Shown here piece after piece: positions 18,174 to 28,302 of a stretch of DNA of 64,000 nt. Both the position numbers and the translations under genes were made by a program. Source of the DNA: Chitinophaga qingshengii (GTDB lineage Bacteria; Bacteroidota; Bacteroidia; Chitinophagales; Chitinophagaceae); NCBI RefSeq assembly GCF_014529935.1, contig NZ_JACVFC010000001.1:1798001-1862000 (forward strand), read 5' to 3'. Numbering within the stretch: the stretch's first letter is position 1; the number at the start of each line of letters is the position of its first letter. The notes beneath the pieces were generated by a model, which searched no databases, was not told the origin of the DNA, and was given only the letters and a program-made list of their open reading frames with translations.

Positions 18174-18223
18174 AAAACCGGAAGCCCCCTGCCCAACTAT
18201 TGGTCAGGGGGCTTTCCGGTTTT
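18174..18223 (+). terminator. Terminator of the susCD operon
   Basis: An 18-bp stem (18174-18191 with about 18205-18223) around a 13-base loop is followed by a T-run. It closes the susCD transcript. Confidence 0.9.
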
Positions 18224-18289
18224 ATACCGTAGCCCCGCCGCTGGTAAAAGTCTTTACACTTTTGCCCGAAAAATGTATACTTTGCGGGT

Positions 18290-21124
18290 ATGAGAAATAT
18301 GTTATTGGCCCTTTCCCTGCTGGGGGCCTCTTTTGCTTATGCCCAACAACCTGCCAAAAAGCCGCTGGACCATACCGTATATGACAGCTGGCAGAGTATC
18401 GGCACTAAACTGATCAGCAACGATGGACAATGGGTGGTATATACCATCACTCCGCAGGAAGGCGATGGTTCCCTGGTGATCTATGACCGTAAAACAGGCC
18501 AGTCCCATACCTTTTCCCGTGGCAGCAGCCCGGTGATCACCAACGATTCCCGTTACGTGGTATTCAGCATTAAACCGCTGTTTAAAGACACCCGCGAAGC
18601 CCGTATCAAAAAGAAAAAACCGGCCGAAATGCCGAAAGATTCCATGGGCATTGTAACACTCGCCTCCGGCGACCTGCAGAAATTCCCGGGCATCAAATCC
18701 TTTAAAACACCCGCCAAAGGCAGCGGATGGCTGGCTTATCTCGCCGAAAAACCCGCCGCCGATACCGCTAAAACCAAAGGCAAAACGGAGGCTAAAAAAG
18801 CCGATACCGACCGTGCCGACGACGATAAAAGCAGCAACGATAAAAGTGAAAACGGTACCCTCGTTATCCGTCAACTGAAAGACGGCAGCCAGGATTCCGT
18901 TAAAAACGTGGCGGAATACACTTTCAGCAAACCCGGTAACAACCTGCTGGTAGAAATTACGTCCGATAAAAAAGACTCCCTCTCCCGTACCGGCGTACTG
19001 CTGTGGCATACCGCCACCCGCAAAGCTGATACGCTGAGCCGCGGCTACGGCGATTATAAACAGTTCGCCTTCGATGAAAAAGGAGAACAGGCCGCCTACT
19101 TCGGTACCCGCGACAGCGCCAAATCACTGCAACAGTTCTACCAGCTGTTTTATTATAAACCAGGACAGGACAGCGCCATCACTGCTGCCGATAAAAACAG
19201 CAGCGGTATTCCCTCCCGCTGGACCATCAGCGGCAATAGCCTCATCTGGTTCAGCAAGGATGGTCAGCGCCTCTTCTTTGGCACCGCCCCCATCCTGCCG
19301 GTGAAAGACACCAGCATCGTGGATTTTGAGGTAGCGAAAGTGGATATCTGGAATTACAAAGATGATTACCTGCAACCCATGCAGCTCAAAAACGCTGATA
19401 AAGAACTGAAAAGAAGCTATGCCGCCGTTTATTATCCTGGTACCAAACGTATCCTCCAGCTGGGCGACCAGGACCTGGAAAACGTGGTAGTACCGGCAGA
19501 AGGTAACGGCCGCTATGCCCTGGGTTATTCTGATAAAGGAGAAAGAATCCAGCTGCAATGGATTGGCCGCACCCTCAAAACAGGCTATCTGATCAACATG
19601 GAAGATGGTTCCCGGAAAAAAATCAAAGAAAAACTGGATGGGTTCTATTCCATCTCCCCTGATGGCCAGTATATCGTGTGGTATGACCTGGCAGACAAAC
19701 AGTACTTCTCCTATCATAATGCTACCGGTGCTGTAGTAAACATCAGCAAAAATATTCCCACCAAACTGTTTGATGAAGAAGACGATCATCCGGACGTACC
19801 CGAACCTTATGGCATAGCCGGCTGGCTCAACAACGATCGCTTCGTATATCTTTATGACCGCTACGATATCTGGGAAGTAGATCCTACCGGTAAAACAGCG
19901 CCTTCCATGATCACTTTTGGCAAAGGACGCTCCGGAAAAACCCGTTTCCGGGTACTGAAACTGGATGAAGAACAACGTTTCTACAATCCCGGCGATGTAC
20001 TGGTACTCAGCGCTTTCCAGGACAGCAGCAAATACAACGGGTACTATTCCCTGAAACTGCGTGATAAAAATGAGAAGCTGCGCCGTCCACAGGAGCTGGT
20101 GCTGGCACCTAACAGTTATCTCGATCTTGTAAAAGCCAAAGACGCCAATGCTTTTGCGTATACCCGGGCCAGTTATACCGAATCGCCCAATGTGTATACC
20201 GGCGAATTGAATAAAGCGGTGAAAATCAGCAACACCAATCCACAGCAACAGGCATACAACTGGGGTACAGCCTCCCTCTATAAATGGACTACCTTCACCG
20301 GTAAACCGTCAGAAGGTATTCTTTATAAACCTGAGGATTTTGATCCCAACAAAAAGTACCCGGTTATTTTCTACTTCTACGAGAAGCTGACCGACGGCTT
20401 GTACAGCTACCAGGCGCCTGCGCCTACGCCTTCCAGGCTGAACATCTCTTTCTTTGTGAGCCGGGGTTACCTGGTATTTGCACCGGATATTACCTATGAA
20501 AACGGCTATCCGGGCAAGAGCGCCTACGACTACATCGTGAGTGCAGCCGAAGATCTGGCCAAACAACCCTGGGTAGATGGTAAAAACATGGGTATCCAGG
20601 GGCAAAGCTGGGGTGGTTACCAGGTTGCTTTCCTGATTACACAAACCAATCTTTTCAAAGCTGCCTGGGCGGGTGCGCCGGTGGCCAATATGACCAGCGC
20701 CTATGGCGGTATCCGCTGGGAAAGCGGTATGAACCGCCAGTTCCAGTATGAACACTCTCAAAGCCGTATCGGTGCTACCCTGTGGGATAAACCGGAGCTG
20801 TATATCCAGAACTCGCCGCTGTTTAACCTGCCTAAGGTAAATACGCCGGTGGCTATTATGGCTAATGATGCAGATGGAGCAGTTCCCTGGTACCAGGGCA
20901 TCGAAATGTTCACCGGTCTGCGTCGTTTAGGCAAACCAGTGTGGTTGCTGAACTATAACAACGAAGCCCATAACCTGGTCCAACGCCAGAACCGTAAAGA
21001 CATCCAGCGTCGGGAACAACAGTTCTTCGACCACTTCCTGAAAGGCGCTCCGGCGCCACAGTGGCTGGAATCCGGTGTTCCTGCTACCGAAAAAGGTATT
21101 AACTGGGGTTTTGATGTAAAATAG
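18290..21124 (+). CDS. Secreted S9 family peptidase (DPP4/acyl-peptidase type)
   Basis: A 944-residue exported serine peptidase: signal peptide to about FAYAQ, a long N-terminal beta-propeller, and a C-terminal alpha/beta-hydrolase domain. The triad is visible as Ser in GQSWGGYQVAF, Asp in ANDADGAVPWYQG and His in NNEAHNLVQ. Between residues about 160 and 190 there is a low-complexity Lys/Asp-rich insert (KTKGKTEAKKADTDRADDDK), unusual for the propeller. S9 enzymes clip short peptides, often after proline. It is followed by a strong terminator and appears monocistronic. It lies just after susCD but behind that operon's terminator. Confidence 0.93.
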   Translation: MRNMLLALSLLGASFAYAQQPAKKPLDHTVYDSWQSIGTKLISNDGQWVVYTITPQEGDGSLVIYDRKTGQSHTFSRGSSPVITNDSRYVVFSIKPLFKDTREARIKKKKPAEMPKDSMGIVTLASGDLQKFPGIKSFKTPAKGSGWLAYLAEKPAADTAKTKGKTEAKKADTDRADDDKSSNDKSENGTLVIRQLKDGSQDSVKNVAEYTFSKPGNNLLVEITSDKKDSLSRTGVLLWHTATRKADTLSRGYGDYKQFAFDEKGEQAAYFGTRDSAKSLQQFYQLFYYKPGQDSAITAADKNSSGIPSRWTISGNSLIWFSKDGQRLFFGTAPILPVKDTSIVDFEVAKVDIWNYKDDYLQPMQLKNADKELKRSYAAVYYPGTKRILQLGDQDLENVVVPAEGNGRYALGYSDKGERIQLQWIGRTLKTGYLINMEDGSRKKIKEKLDGFYSISPDGQYIVWYDLADKQYFSYHNATGAVVNISKNIPTKLFDEEDDHPDVPEPYGIAGWLNNDRFVYLYDRYDIWEVDPTGKTAPSMITFGKGRSGKTRFRVLKLDEEQRFYNPGDVLVLSAFQDSSKYNGYYSLKLRDKNEKLRRPQELVLAPNSYLDLVKAKDANAFAYTRASYTESPNVYTGELNKAVKISNTNPQQQAYNWGTASLYKWTTFTGKPSEGILYKPEDFDPNKKYPVIFYFYEKLTDGLYSYQAPAPTPSRLNISFFVSRGYLVFAPDITYENGYPGKSAYDYIVSAAEDLAKQPWVDGKNMGIQGQSWGGYQVAFLITQTNLFKAAWAGAPVANMTSAYGGIRWESGMNRQFQYEHSQSRIGATLWDKPELYIQNSPLFNLPKVNTPVAIMANDADGAVPWYQGIEMFTGLRRLGKPVWLLNYNNEAHNLVQRQNRKDIQRREQQFFDHFLKGAPAPQWLESGVPATEKGINWGFDVK

Positions 21125-21142
21125 ATCCCGTATTTCCATCAT

Positions 21143-21180
21143 AAAAAGCCTGCATTGATCGTATCAATGCAGGCTTTTTT
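21143..21180 (+). terminator. Terminator after the S9 peptidase
   Basis: A 17-bp stem (AAAAAGCCTGCATTGAT and its complement) with a 3-base loop is followed by TTTTTT. Confidence 0.92.
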
Positions 21181-21335
21181 GCAGGGGTTATTGTGAATCA
21201 GGCAGATATATCAAATTCAATTAACATTTTTAAATATTGGATTTAAAACATATATTTACAATGAATAATCGCCACTTTAGCGTATGGTGTGATTTGCAGC
21301 GATAGCGATATCCAATAACACCTATTTTATTACCT

Positions 21336-22157
21336 ATGAACTTCCATATCTGCCAACCCGGAGATGCACTGCGTCCTTTTGTCAAAGCTTTTTATTACTG
21401 GGAAGATGCTTCCTGTGGCCCGATACAGCTGCCACCGCATTTGTTTACGCTGGGCGACCAGTACATGGTATTTATGGCTGAAGGAGAAGCCACGATACAA
21501 CCGGCGGCCCATGCAGCTTTTACGTTACCGCAGCATGCCGTCACCGGTCACTTTACCTGCGCCTGCCACCTGCAGGTAAAAGGGCCTGTGAAGATGGTGG
21601 TGGTGCAATTGAACGCCTATGGCTGTTACCGGTTGCTGGGTATGGACAGTGCCTCTTTCACCAACTACTACCGTAACCTGGACCTGCATGAAAACCCGGT
21701 ATGGGCACAGCTGGGAGCCAGTCTCCGCCAGTTGCAGGAACCGGCTGCCATTACCACAGTACTGAACGGTACCTATCATCAGGTATTGCAGGCCAACGCA
21801 CCCTGCCTGAAACAGGCCGATGAAATGGTAGATTACCTGCTGGCCAGACATGGAAACATTAGAATGGAAGAACTGGCGCAAACTTTTCAGCTGTCCAGGC
21901 GCACACTGGAGCGCTTGTTTAATCAGGTGATAGGCATGCCGCCGCAGCTGTTCGTGCGCATGGTGCGCTTCCGGAACGCCCTGCTGGCCTTGCAACAAAC
22001 CAATACCACCGTACAGTCTACCGCCTACTACAACCAGGCTATGTTTATACAGGACCATTTGTTGTTCAACGGAGAGATGCCTTCCTGGTACAATATGCCC
22101 GCCACTATTGCCCACATGCCCGCTGCAACGATGCAACAGGTAGCAGTGGCCAGTTAG
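21336..22157 (+). CDS. AraC family transcriptional regulator
   Basis: A 273-residue protein. The C-terminal AraC/XylS double helix-turn-helix has MEELAQTFQLSRRTLERLF as the first HTH, and MPPQLFVRMVRFRNALLAL leads into the second. The N-terminal half begins FHICQPGDALRPFVKAFYYW, as in the group with a DUF6597-type sensing region. The second HTH looks slightly degenerate. Ligand and targets are unknown. A run of small genes (acetyltransferase, cupin) follows on the same strand with short gaps and may be its targets. Confidence 0.88.
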   Translation: MNFHICQPGDALRPFVKAFYYWEDASCGPIQLPPHLFTLGDQYMVFMAEGEATIQPAAHAAFTLPQHAVTGHFTCACHLQVKGPVKMVVVQLNAYGCYRLLGMDSASFTNYYRNLDLHENPVWAQLGASLRQLQEPAAITTVLNGTYHQVLQANAPCLKQADEMVDYLLARHGNIRMEELAQTFQLSRRTLERLFNQVIGMPPQLFVRMVRFRNALLALQQTNTTVQSTAYYNQAMFIQDHLLFNGEMPSWYNMPATIAHMPAATMQQVAVAS

Positions 22158-22195
22158 AAAAAAAAGGCTACATTTAGTAACTAACGTTACTAACC

Positions 22196-22648
22196 ATGAC
22201 AACTGCGATTTATATTGTTAAAGACGGAGACTATACTATTTCAACCGATAAATCGAGGCTCGATATTAACGTTATACACGGTTTTCTGGCCAACGAATCT
22301 TATTGGGCACAAAATATTCCTGTCAGTGTTGTGGAAAAGACGCTGGCAGGATCTTTATGTTTTGGGTTGTATCATCGGGACCGGCAAATTGGTTTTGCCC
22401 GATTGATTACCGACATGGCATCTTTTGCTTACCTGGCAGATGTGTTTGTGATACCCGATTACCGGGGCAAGGGACTTTCCAAGCTGCTGATGCGGGCCAT
22501 ACTGGAACATCCTGAATTGCAAACGCTGCGGAGATGGATGCTGGCTACCACCGATGCGCACGGGTTGTACCGCCAGTTTGGTTTCACGGAGTTACCGAAT
22601 CCGGAGAAATTTATGCAGCTTCATCACCCGAATGTATATACGAAATAA
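22196..22648 (+). CDS. GNAT family N-acetyltransferase
   Basis: A 150-residue single-domain acetyltransferase. Motif A for acetyl-CoA is seen in YLADVFVIPDYRGKGLSKLL, with the RGKGLS pyrophosphate loop, and the C-terminal HGLYRQFGFTEL is typical of the family. The acceptor substrate is unknown. It is 38 bases after the AraC regulator and 27 bases before a cupin gene. Confidence 0.88.
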   Translation: MTTAIYIVKDGDYTISTDKSRLDINVIHGFLANESYWAQNIPVSVVEKTLAGSLCFGLYHRDRQIGFARLITDMASFAYLADVFVIPDYRGKGLSKLLMRAILEHPELQTLRRWMLATTDAHGLYRQFGFTELPNPEKFMQLHHPNVYTK

Positions 22649-22675
22649 ACGATTCAATCAATTATACTACCCCAT

Positions 22676-23179
22676 ATGCAATATTCGGCTGCCCATTGGC
22701 GCGATCAATTAAAACTGCACCCACATGTGGAAGGCGGCGCCTTCCTGGAAACCTACCGTTCCGAATGGATGCTGGACATGAGCACCCTGCCTGCCGGCAT
22801 GGGCGGTAACAGGAATGCTTCTACCTGCATCTATTTTCTGCTGGAAGAAGGACAGTTTTCCGCTTTTCACCGTATTGCCGCAGATGAGATCTGGCATTTT
22901 TATGATGGTCAGACGCTGACCATTTATGAAATTGAGCCAGGCGGCCGGCTGCATGTACATAAACTGGGCCGCGATATACAGAACGGTGAAAGCCTGCAGG
23001 TGATCATTTATGCCGGCAACTGGTTTGCCTCCCGGGTGGAAGTGCCCGGCGGCTACGCCCTGACCGGCTGTACCGTTGCTCCCGGCTTCGACTTCGCAGA
23101 TTTTGAGCTGGCAGACAAAACCACCTTACAGGCAGCCTATCCACAACACGCAGCCCTGATTGACAGCCTTACCCGGTAA
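22676..23179 (+). CDS. Cupin-fold protein of the DUF985 family
   Basis: A 167-residue single-cupin protein matching the DUF985 group. It starts near HWRDQLKLHPHVEGGAFLETYRS (the HPHVEGG motif is diagnostic). It continues with SACTIYFLL-like SRNA-spaced strand TCIYFLLEEGQFSAFHRI and the metal-site-like DEIWHFYDG. The biochemical role of the family is not established, and sugar or metal binding has been suggested from the fold. It lies behind a GNAT gene on the same strand. Confidence 0.85.
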   Translation: MQYSAAHWRDQLKLHPHVEGGAFLETYRSEWMLDMSTLPAGMGGNRNASTCIYFLLEEGQFSAFHRIAADEIWHFYDGQTLTIYEIEPGGRLHVHKLGRDIQNGESLQVIIYAGNWFASRVEVPGGYALTGCTVAPGFDFADFELADKTTLQAAYPQHAALIDSLTR

Positions 23180-23266
23180 TCTAACGTTAACGCCTATACT
23201 CCCGGCTTTTTAGTATTTTACAGCCGGAGCGGGTGATATATTACCGGCTTTGCTCAAACAGTCCGC

Positions 23267-23887
23267 ATGAAAAAGATCCTCTATATTGTACCCATTGTAC
23301 TGCTCGCCATCCTGCTTTTCTGGTTGGGCAAACGTTCCGGTACCACCCAGGTTAGTGAACAAGTGATTTCCAACAGCCTTATTGTAAAAGAGATTGCCGA
23401 ACTGGCCAGCCTGGATGTACAGGGCGTGTCCAACATCAAAAGGAGCAACATTGAAGGCGATGGAAGCTGGAGCGATAACCTGAAAAAAGCATTCATGGAA
23501 AATACCGTCTGGGTATCTATCCCCTATCAGGCCAAATATGGGGTTAATTTAGACGGACAACAATTTAAAGTGGAAGTGAGCGATAAAAAGATCATTGTTC
23601 GTTTGCCGGCGCCTAAACTGCTCAGTTATGAGCTGAAGGTAGATCGGATGGAAACCTCCAACCGCAAGGGCTGGCTGTTATCCCAGGACGATGAGACCTA
23701 TACCGCCGCACAAAAGCAGTTATACCAGACTTCCCGCAGCCAGCTGGAAACCAACCAGATCTATATTCAACAATCCAAAGACAAAATCCGGAAAGTGATG
23801 GAGCAGTACTATGCCCCTTTCCTGAAAGACCATACCCTTGAGATACAGTTTGATGGCGTTTCCACCGCCAAACCGGCACTGAACTGA
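23267..23887 (+). CDS. Membrane-anchored DUF4230 protein
   Basis: A 206-residue protein with one N-terminal membrane span (residues 5-18, IVPIVLLAILLFWL) followed by a DUF4230-like domain. This includes ELASLDVQGVSNIKRSN, a middle strand region (VSIPYQAKYGVNLDG) and a C-terminal helix. Proteins of this family are single-span envelope proteins of unknown function in Bacteroidota and Firmicutes. Its stop codon abuts the stop of the convergent hypothetical gene with no spacer. Confidence 0.78.
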   Translation: MKKILYIVPIVLLAILLFWLGKRSGTTQVSEQVISNSLIVKEIAELASLDVQGVSNIKRSNIEGDGSWSDNLKKAFMENTVWVSIPYQAKYGVNLDGQQFKVEVSDKKIIVRLPAPKLLSYELKVDRMETSNRKGWLLSQDDETYTAAQKQLYQTSRSQLETNQIYIQQSKDKIRKVMEQYYAPFLKDHTLEIQFDGVSTAKPALN

Positions 23888-24607
23888 TCAAGCGGCATTT
23901 AAGGCAATATACCGAACCAAACTGCGTTTGGCCACCGGTAACAGGGTTTCATTGACCGGGAGCACCAACGGTGTTTCCACACAATATACTGCCGGGTTGG
24001 GCAGTTGATTGTTTTTCCGGATGAGAATGGTCTTAATATGTTCACAGGTATGTACCAGGTCCTTGGTATAAGCTTCCAGGTATTGCGTACGGATACCACG
24101 GTATTGTTCATCGTGCCGTTCAAAAATGGTGAGGTGGTAGCTGTATACCAGCGTATCACTGTAACGGCCATCACACAACAGCAGGTAACCGGCGGTATTT
24201 TCCAGGGGTACCAGTCCCACTGGTGAAATGTGCAGTTTATCCTGTACAAACTCGTAGATCTCCGTACCGTCGCGGATAGTGTCGTTCATCGCTGCCAGTC
24301 CGTATGCAATGATATCCTCCAGTTCCTGCATCATTTCGTCGTCCTCACTTACTTTTTCATATAACAGCATTAGTTTTTCCAGGTCGATACCGGTCAGCCG
24401 TTTCGGGAACTGTTGTTCCATCAGTTGTTTATTTTCTCTGAAAGCGCGAAGGTTGTTGAAATGAAAGACGATATCCGCCAGTTGGGGGTACAGCTTGTTC
24501 TGATTAAAGGCACGGTGAATGTCCTGCAGGTAGGATAACAAGGTGTATTTCTTCAATTCGAAGTCAATATAGCCGTCGGCAAACCAGGTTTCGCTAAGCG
24601 TTCCCAT
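23888..24607 (-). CDS. Conserved hypothetical cytoplasmic protein
   Basis: A 239-residue protein without signal peptide or membrane span. It is rich in helices in the first two thirds (KYTLLSYLQDIHRAFNQNKLY, LEKLMLLYEKVSEDDEMMQEL), with a more beta-like C-terminal third. I recognise no family or catalytic motif. It is convergent with the DUF4230 gene, the stop codons touching. The 415-base region upstream (24608-25022) separates it from the divergent S8 protease. Codon use looks like its neighbours, so it is likely a resident gene. Confidence 0.72.
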   Translation of the reverse strand: MGTLSETWFADGYIDFELKKYTLLSYLQDIHRAFNQNKLYPQLADIVFHFNNLRAFRENKQLMEQQFPKRLTGIDLEKLMLLYEKVSEDDEMMQELEDIIAYGLAAMNDTIRDGTEIYEFVQDKLHISPVGLVPLENTAGYLLLCDGRYSDTLVYSYHLTIFERHDEQYRGIRTQYLEAYTKDLVHTCEHIKTILIRKNNQLPNPAVYCVETPLVLPVNETLLPVAKRSLVRYIALNAA

Positions 24608-25022
24608 AAAGATGAATTTAATGGTCCTATCTTAATTTACGAAAATTTAGGGACAAAAGAAAGGTCACTTCCCTTGTTTTTTATGTTTAAATTATTCTTT
24701 CCAGGTATGAAATTCTGCTTTCATATCTCAAAAAGTTTTGCTAACTTTTATGGCCGAAATAATTAGTCCGTATTGTGACCTTCTACACCTATGTGATCTA
24801 TTGAAAACCTCTTGGATTAACCTGTGAATGCGGTCTGATTATTAGCCAACGCGTATCCGATAACACCTAAAAACAAAGAGACAATTTATTTCACGCTGAT
24901 GTAACAGATGTTCCATACAAGCGGCATTCCCTTGCCTGTAGTTGTGAACTGCCGGATGGCGGTTACAGGTTTGTTATGCCTGATCCTTCATGCAATTATT
25001 TTCCTCAAACAAAACCTTTCAC

Positions 25023-27635
25023 ATGAAAAAAATTCTAGCCATTGGCCTGTTGGCCGTCTTTGTGATCCTGGGTATCCTGTCGTTTAAGCAGGTATCCCAC
25101 CCCATATTCTACTATACCTTTTCTACGAAAAAGATGCTAAAAATCCATCCTGACAAGGTGTTGGTGCGTTACCGGGATAAGGTCGCCAGGCAAACTGCTT
25201 CCGCCCGCATACAGCAGCTGGCGGCCGGTTCCCGGGAAGACTGGGTAGATGCCCGTACCGTGGTCATGGACCTGCCTTCCAAAAGCAATGCAGCAGGATT
25301 AATGGAAACACTGCGACAGCAGCCGGATGTGATCACCACCCATCCTATATATCTGGCGGATGATGTGGAAGAACTGGGGCTGACCGATGAGTTTATGGTG
25401 CAGTTCCGGGAGGGCATATCTTCCGTTTACATTGACAGTTTGAATAAGGCCTATGGAGTTACTATCCTTAAAAAGGCCTCCTTTTATTACCTGCTGCAAG
25501 CACCGGCAAACGCCAATGCCATGGACATTGCCAACCAGTACCAGGAAACGGGCATGGTTAATTTCTCGCATCCCAACTTCATCATGAAGCCACAGGTGAA
25601 TGCCTATATTCCGAATGACCCCTATTTTTCTTCCCAGTGGAATTTCCGTAATACCGGGCAGCTTCTCAATGACGGGCATACCGGTACGGCAGGCGCCGAT
25701 ATTAAAGCCCCGGAGGCATGGGATATCACGAAGGGTAATAGTTCCATCGTGGTAGCCGTGATAGATGAAGGAGTCACCCCCAATCATCCGGACCTGCCTA
25801 ATTCCCGGCAGGTAAGGCTTCCAGGCAGTAATTTTGGTGATGGTGACCCCAATGATCCGTCTGCTACCGGTAACATGAATCACGGGAATGCCTGTGCGGG
25901 TTTGATTGCCGCCACCCAGGACAACAATGAGGGTATCACCGGGTTAGCACCGCTGTGCAGGATTATGCCAATCCGTATTTTCCGTAGCAATGGGGACGGC
26001 GTGGCGGCCAACCTGATAGCAGATGCGCTCACGTTTGCCTATCAACATGGCGCCGACGTGATCTCCAACAGCTGGGGATTCAGTTCTGCAGATAACAACC
26101 TCGTTCCCGCCATTGTTACCGCCATTCAGAACGCAACCACTCAGGGTCGTGGCGGCAAAGGCTGCGTAGTGGCATTTTCAGCCGGCAATAATGCACAAAA
26201 CAGCGCTGGTAACCATGGTTATGTTGGTTTTCCATCCAATGTAAACATTGATGGCGTATTGACTGTAGGCGCTTCCGACCGGTTTGACAGGCAGGCGGAG
26301 TATAGTCCGTTCTCTCAACCGCTTCAGGGCCGTGGCAGCATGATTGAGGTAGTGGCACCCTCGCACCGTGCTTATCCCACTCAGATATCCGGCGAAACGC
26401 TGGAAATATGGAGCATAGATGTTCCGGGTAATACCGGTTACAATCCCTGGTCTGATTATGACATTGTACCACCGGCTATCGGAGAGCAGTTGCCTTCCGC
26501 CGGTACCAACTTCAATGCGTATACCGGCCGCTTTGGCGGCACCTCTGCCGCTTGTCCGCAGGTGGCAGCACTGGCAGCGCTCATTTTGTCTGTGAATCCT
26601 AACCTGACACAGTTACAGGTGTACAATAACATCACCGGCTCCGCCGATAAAGTGGGAGGTTATAATTATGGCAGTACCGGCGCTAGCTTTGAAACAGGCT
26701 ATGGCCGGATTAATGCGTACCAGGCTTTGCTGAAAACACTGTCCGCCATGAAACCTACTTTCTCTGCATCCAACCCCGCAAATATCTGCGGAGATGCTAC
26801 TGCGAATTTCAGCATTACCCCTGTACCACAGGCCACCAGTTATACCTATACTATAGAAGGCGGCGCAGCAGGCGCCAATGTTGTTTTTACAACCAATAAC
26901 CAGCTGACGCTGACTACTACAGCGACGACCGTCAGCCTGACTTTCCCGAGTATAATGGACAGTTATTATAGCCGGCTGTATGTAAAGGCAAACTTTGGCT
27001 CTTATTCCACCGCCAGCAACGATTTCCTTTTCTCTTATGTAGCCTACAATGTTCAATGGACTCCTGATTTTACCTGGAGCCATTGCGGAGGCCCGGGCGA
27101 TTACTTTGATGTGGCTGTGACACCGCTGGCCGGTGCAAGCGCCTATTACTGGTATATCGATGACTTTTTGTATGATGTAACCACTGGTCCAAATTCCATC
27201 TGTGGTTCCTATAATGGAGAAAAAATACTGATGGTACAGGCAAAGACGACCTGTGGCATGTCCGCCAAGATGGGTGCAAACATCCCCTGCGCTTATGGAC
27301 CAGCCCTAGCCAGAAACGTCAATAATGTGGTATTGTACCCTAATCCTGCTACCAGTGCCGTGACGGTGAATCTACTCCCGGTACCACCGGCTGCCAAAGA
27401 TCAGAAAAAAGTACCGGCCACCGCGAAAATGGACAGTAAAACGCAGCAACCGGTTGAAAGCATCCGGCAGATCCTGATCCTCGACAAAATGGGTAACCGG
27501 AAGGGACAATATCAGTATCCGTCAGGGGTCAAAACAGCGACGATCAGCATCCAGCATCTTCCTAAAGATGTCTATTATCTGCAGGTATCTGATGGGGTGC
27601 ATCAAAGCAATTTGCCGCTGATCAAAACAGAATAA
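25023..27635 (+). CDS. Secreted subtilisin-like S8 protease with T9SS-type tail
   Basis: An 870-residue exported protease read from ATG 25023 (MKKILAIGL). The triad is visible at Asp248 (VVAVIDEGVTPNHPDL), His287 (NHGNACAGLIAA) and Ser508 (GGTSAACPQVAALA), with the oxyanion Asn in ISNSWG. Residues about 40-200 look like a propeptide with two ferredoxin-like repeats. A C-terminal beta region with Cys pairs follows. The last ~85 residues begin NVVLYPNPATSAVTVNL, the signature of a type A sorting domain for the type IX secretion system, here interrupted by a Lys/Gln-rich insert. It is likely a surface or secreted protease. An in-frame ATG 33 bases upstream is possible but gives a worse signal peptide. 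Confidence 0.92.
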   Translation: MKKILAIGLLAVFVILGILSFKQVSHPIFYYTFSTKKMLKIHPDKVLVRYRDKVARQTASARIQQLAAGSREDWVDARTVVMDLPSKSNAAGLMETLRQQPDVITTHPIYLADDVEELGLTDEFMVQFREGISSVYIDSLNKAYGVTILKKASFYYLLQAPANANAMDIANQYQETGMVNFSHPNFIMKPQVNAYIPNDPYFSSQWNFRNTGQLLNDGHTGTAGADIKAPEAWDITKGNSSIVVAVIDEGVTPNHPDLPNSRQVRLPGSNFGDGDPNDPSATGNMNHGNACAGLIAATQDNNEGITGLAPLCRIMPIRIFRSNGDGVAANLIADALTFAYQHGADVISNSWGFSSADNNLVPAIVTAIQNATTQGRGGKGCVVAFSAGNNAQNSAGNHGYVGFPSNVNIDGVLTVGASDRFDRQAEYSPFSQPLQGRGSMIEVVAPSHRAYPTQISGETLEIWSIDVPGNTGYNPWSDYDIVPPAIGEQLPSAGTNFNAYTGRFGGTSAACPQVAALAALILSVNPNLTQLQVYNNITGSADKVGGYNYGSTGASFETGYGRINAYQALLKTLSAMKPTFSASNPANICGDATANFSITPVPQATSYTYTIEGGAAGANVVFTTNNQLTLTTTATTVSLTFPSIMDSYYSRLYVKANFGSYSTASNDFLFSYVAYNVQWTPDFTWSHCGGPGDYFDVAVTPLAGASAYYWYIDDFLYDVTTGPNSICGSYNGEKILMVQAKTTCGMSAKMGANIPCAYGPALARNVNNVVLYPNPATSAVTVNLLPVPPAAKDQKKVPATAKMDSKTQQPVESIRQILILDKMGNRKGQYQYPSGVKTATISIQHLPKDVYYLQVSDGVHQSNLPLIKTE

Positions 27636-27667
27636 TGCTACTTTTTTAGCCGGTAAACCGGTGTAAC

Positions 27668-27698
27668 ATGGGACGGTAAAGGGTATTTACCGTCCCAT
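27668..27698 (+). terminator. Hairpin after the S8 protease
   Basis: A 13-bp stem (27668-27680 with 27686-27698) has a 5-base loop. The following bases are A-rich rather than a pure U-tract, so it is a likely transcript end but not a textbook terminator. Confidence 0.6.
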
Positions 27699-27921
27699 TC
27701 ATATAAAAAATAAAAACAATAACTATCATTTTAAGGGAACTAAACAGCAACTATTTCAACATGCATAAAATCATGTACAATATTGACTGTAAAGGGTTTC
27801 CAGGCAATTGGGGATTACCAGGACCACACCCTTGAGAAATATTTTTCAACCTTCATTAGTTTATTGATGTTTATTTCCTAACTTCAGTATATTATTTTTC
27901 ATTTTTTTAATTTCAGTTATC

Positions 27922-28239
27922 ATGAACATTTACGTAGCCAACCTGCACTACAGGTTGACCGATGAGGACCTGCACCAGATCTTCAGCGATTATGGAGAGG
28001 TTACCTCCGCTAAGGTTATCAAAGACCACGAAACAGGTCGTTCACGCGGTTTTGGTTTTGTGGAAATGCCTAATCAGGAAGAAGGAGCTAAGGCTATGGA
28101 TAGTTTAAACGGCAGCGAAGTAGAAGGCAAACAATTAATGGTAAACGAAGCAAGACCTAAACAGCCGAATAATAATTTCAAAGGTGGTGGTAATCGTGGT
28201 GGCGGAGGAGGATATGGCTCCCGCGACCGTCGTTACTAA
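27922..28239 (+). CDS. RRM-type RNA-binding protein
   Basis: A 105-residue protein with one RNA-recognition motif (residues 1-80). RNP2 is IYVANL at residues 3-8 and RNP1 is RSRGFGFVEM near residues 40-49, with the exposed aromatics intact. A short glycine-rich tail (GGGNRGGGGGYG) follows. Such small RRM proteins are abundant in Bacteroidota and act as global post-transcriptional regulators or RNA chaperones. The gene stands alone behind a 286-base AT-rich upstream region and is followed by a clear terminator. Confidence 0.94.
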   Translation: MNIYVANLHYRLTDEDLHQIFSDYGEVTSAKVIKDHETGRSRGFGFVEMPNQEEGAKAMDSLNGSEVEGKQLMVNEARPKQPNNNFKGGGNRGGGGGYGSRDRRY

Positions 28240-28264
28240 ACCCTTATTCGGGCAAAAAGAATTT

Positions 28265-28298
28265 AAAGAGGCGCTTTAACCGGCGCCTCTTTTTATTT
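28265..28298 (+). terminator. Terminator of the RRM gene
   Basis: A 10-bp stem (28265-28274 with 28283-28292) is followed by a T-rich run. Confidence 0.85.
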
Positions 28299-28302
28299 TG
28301 GG

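Noticed and set aside
19124..20248. 374-codon minus-strand frame
   Set aside because: Lies wholly inside the S9 peptidase gene and shows no domain.
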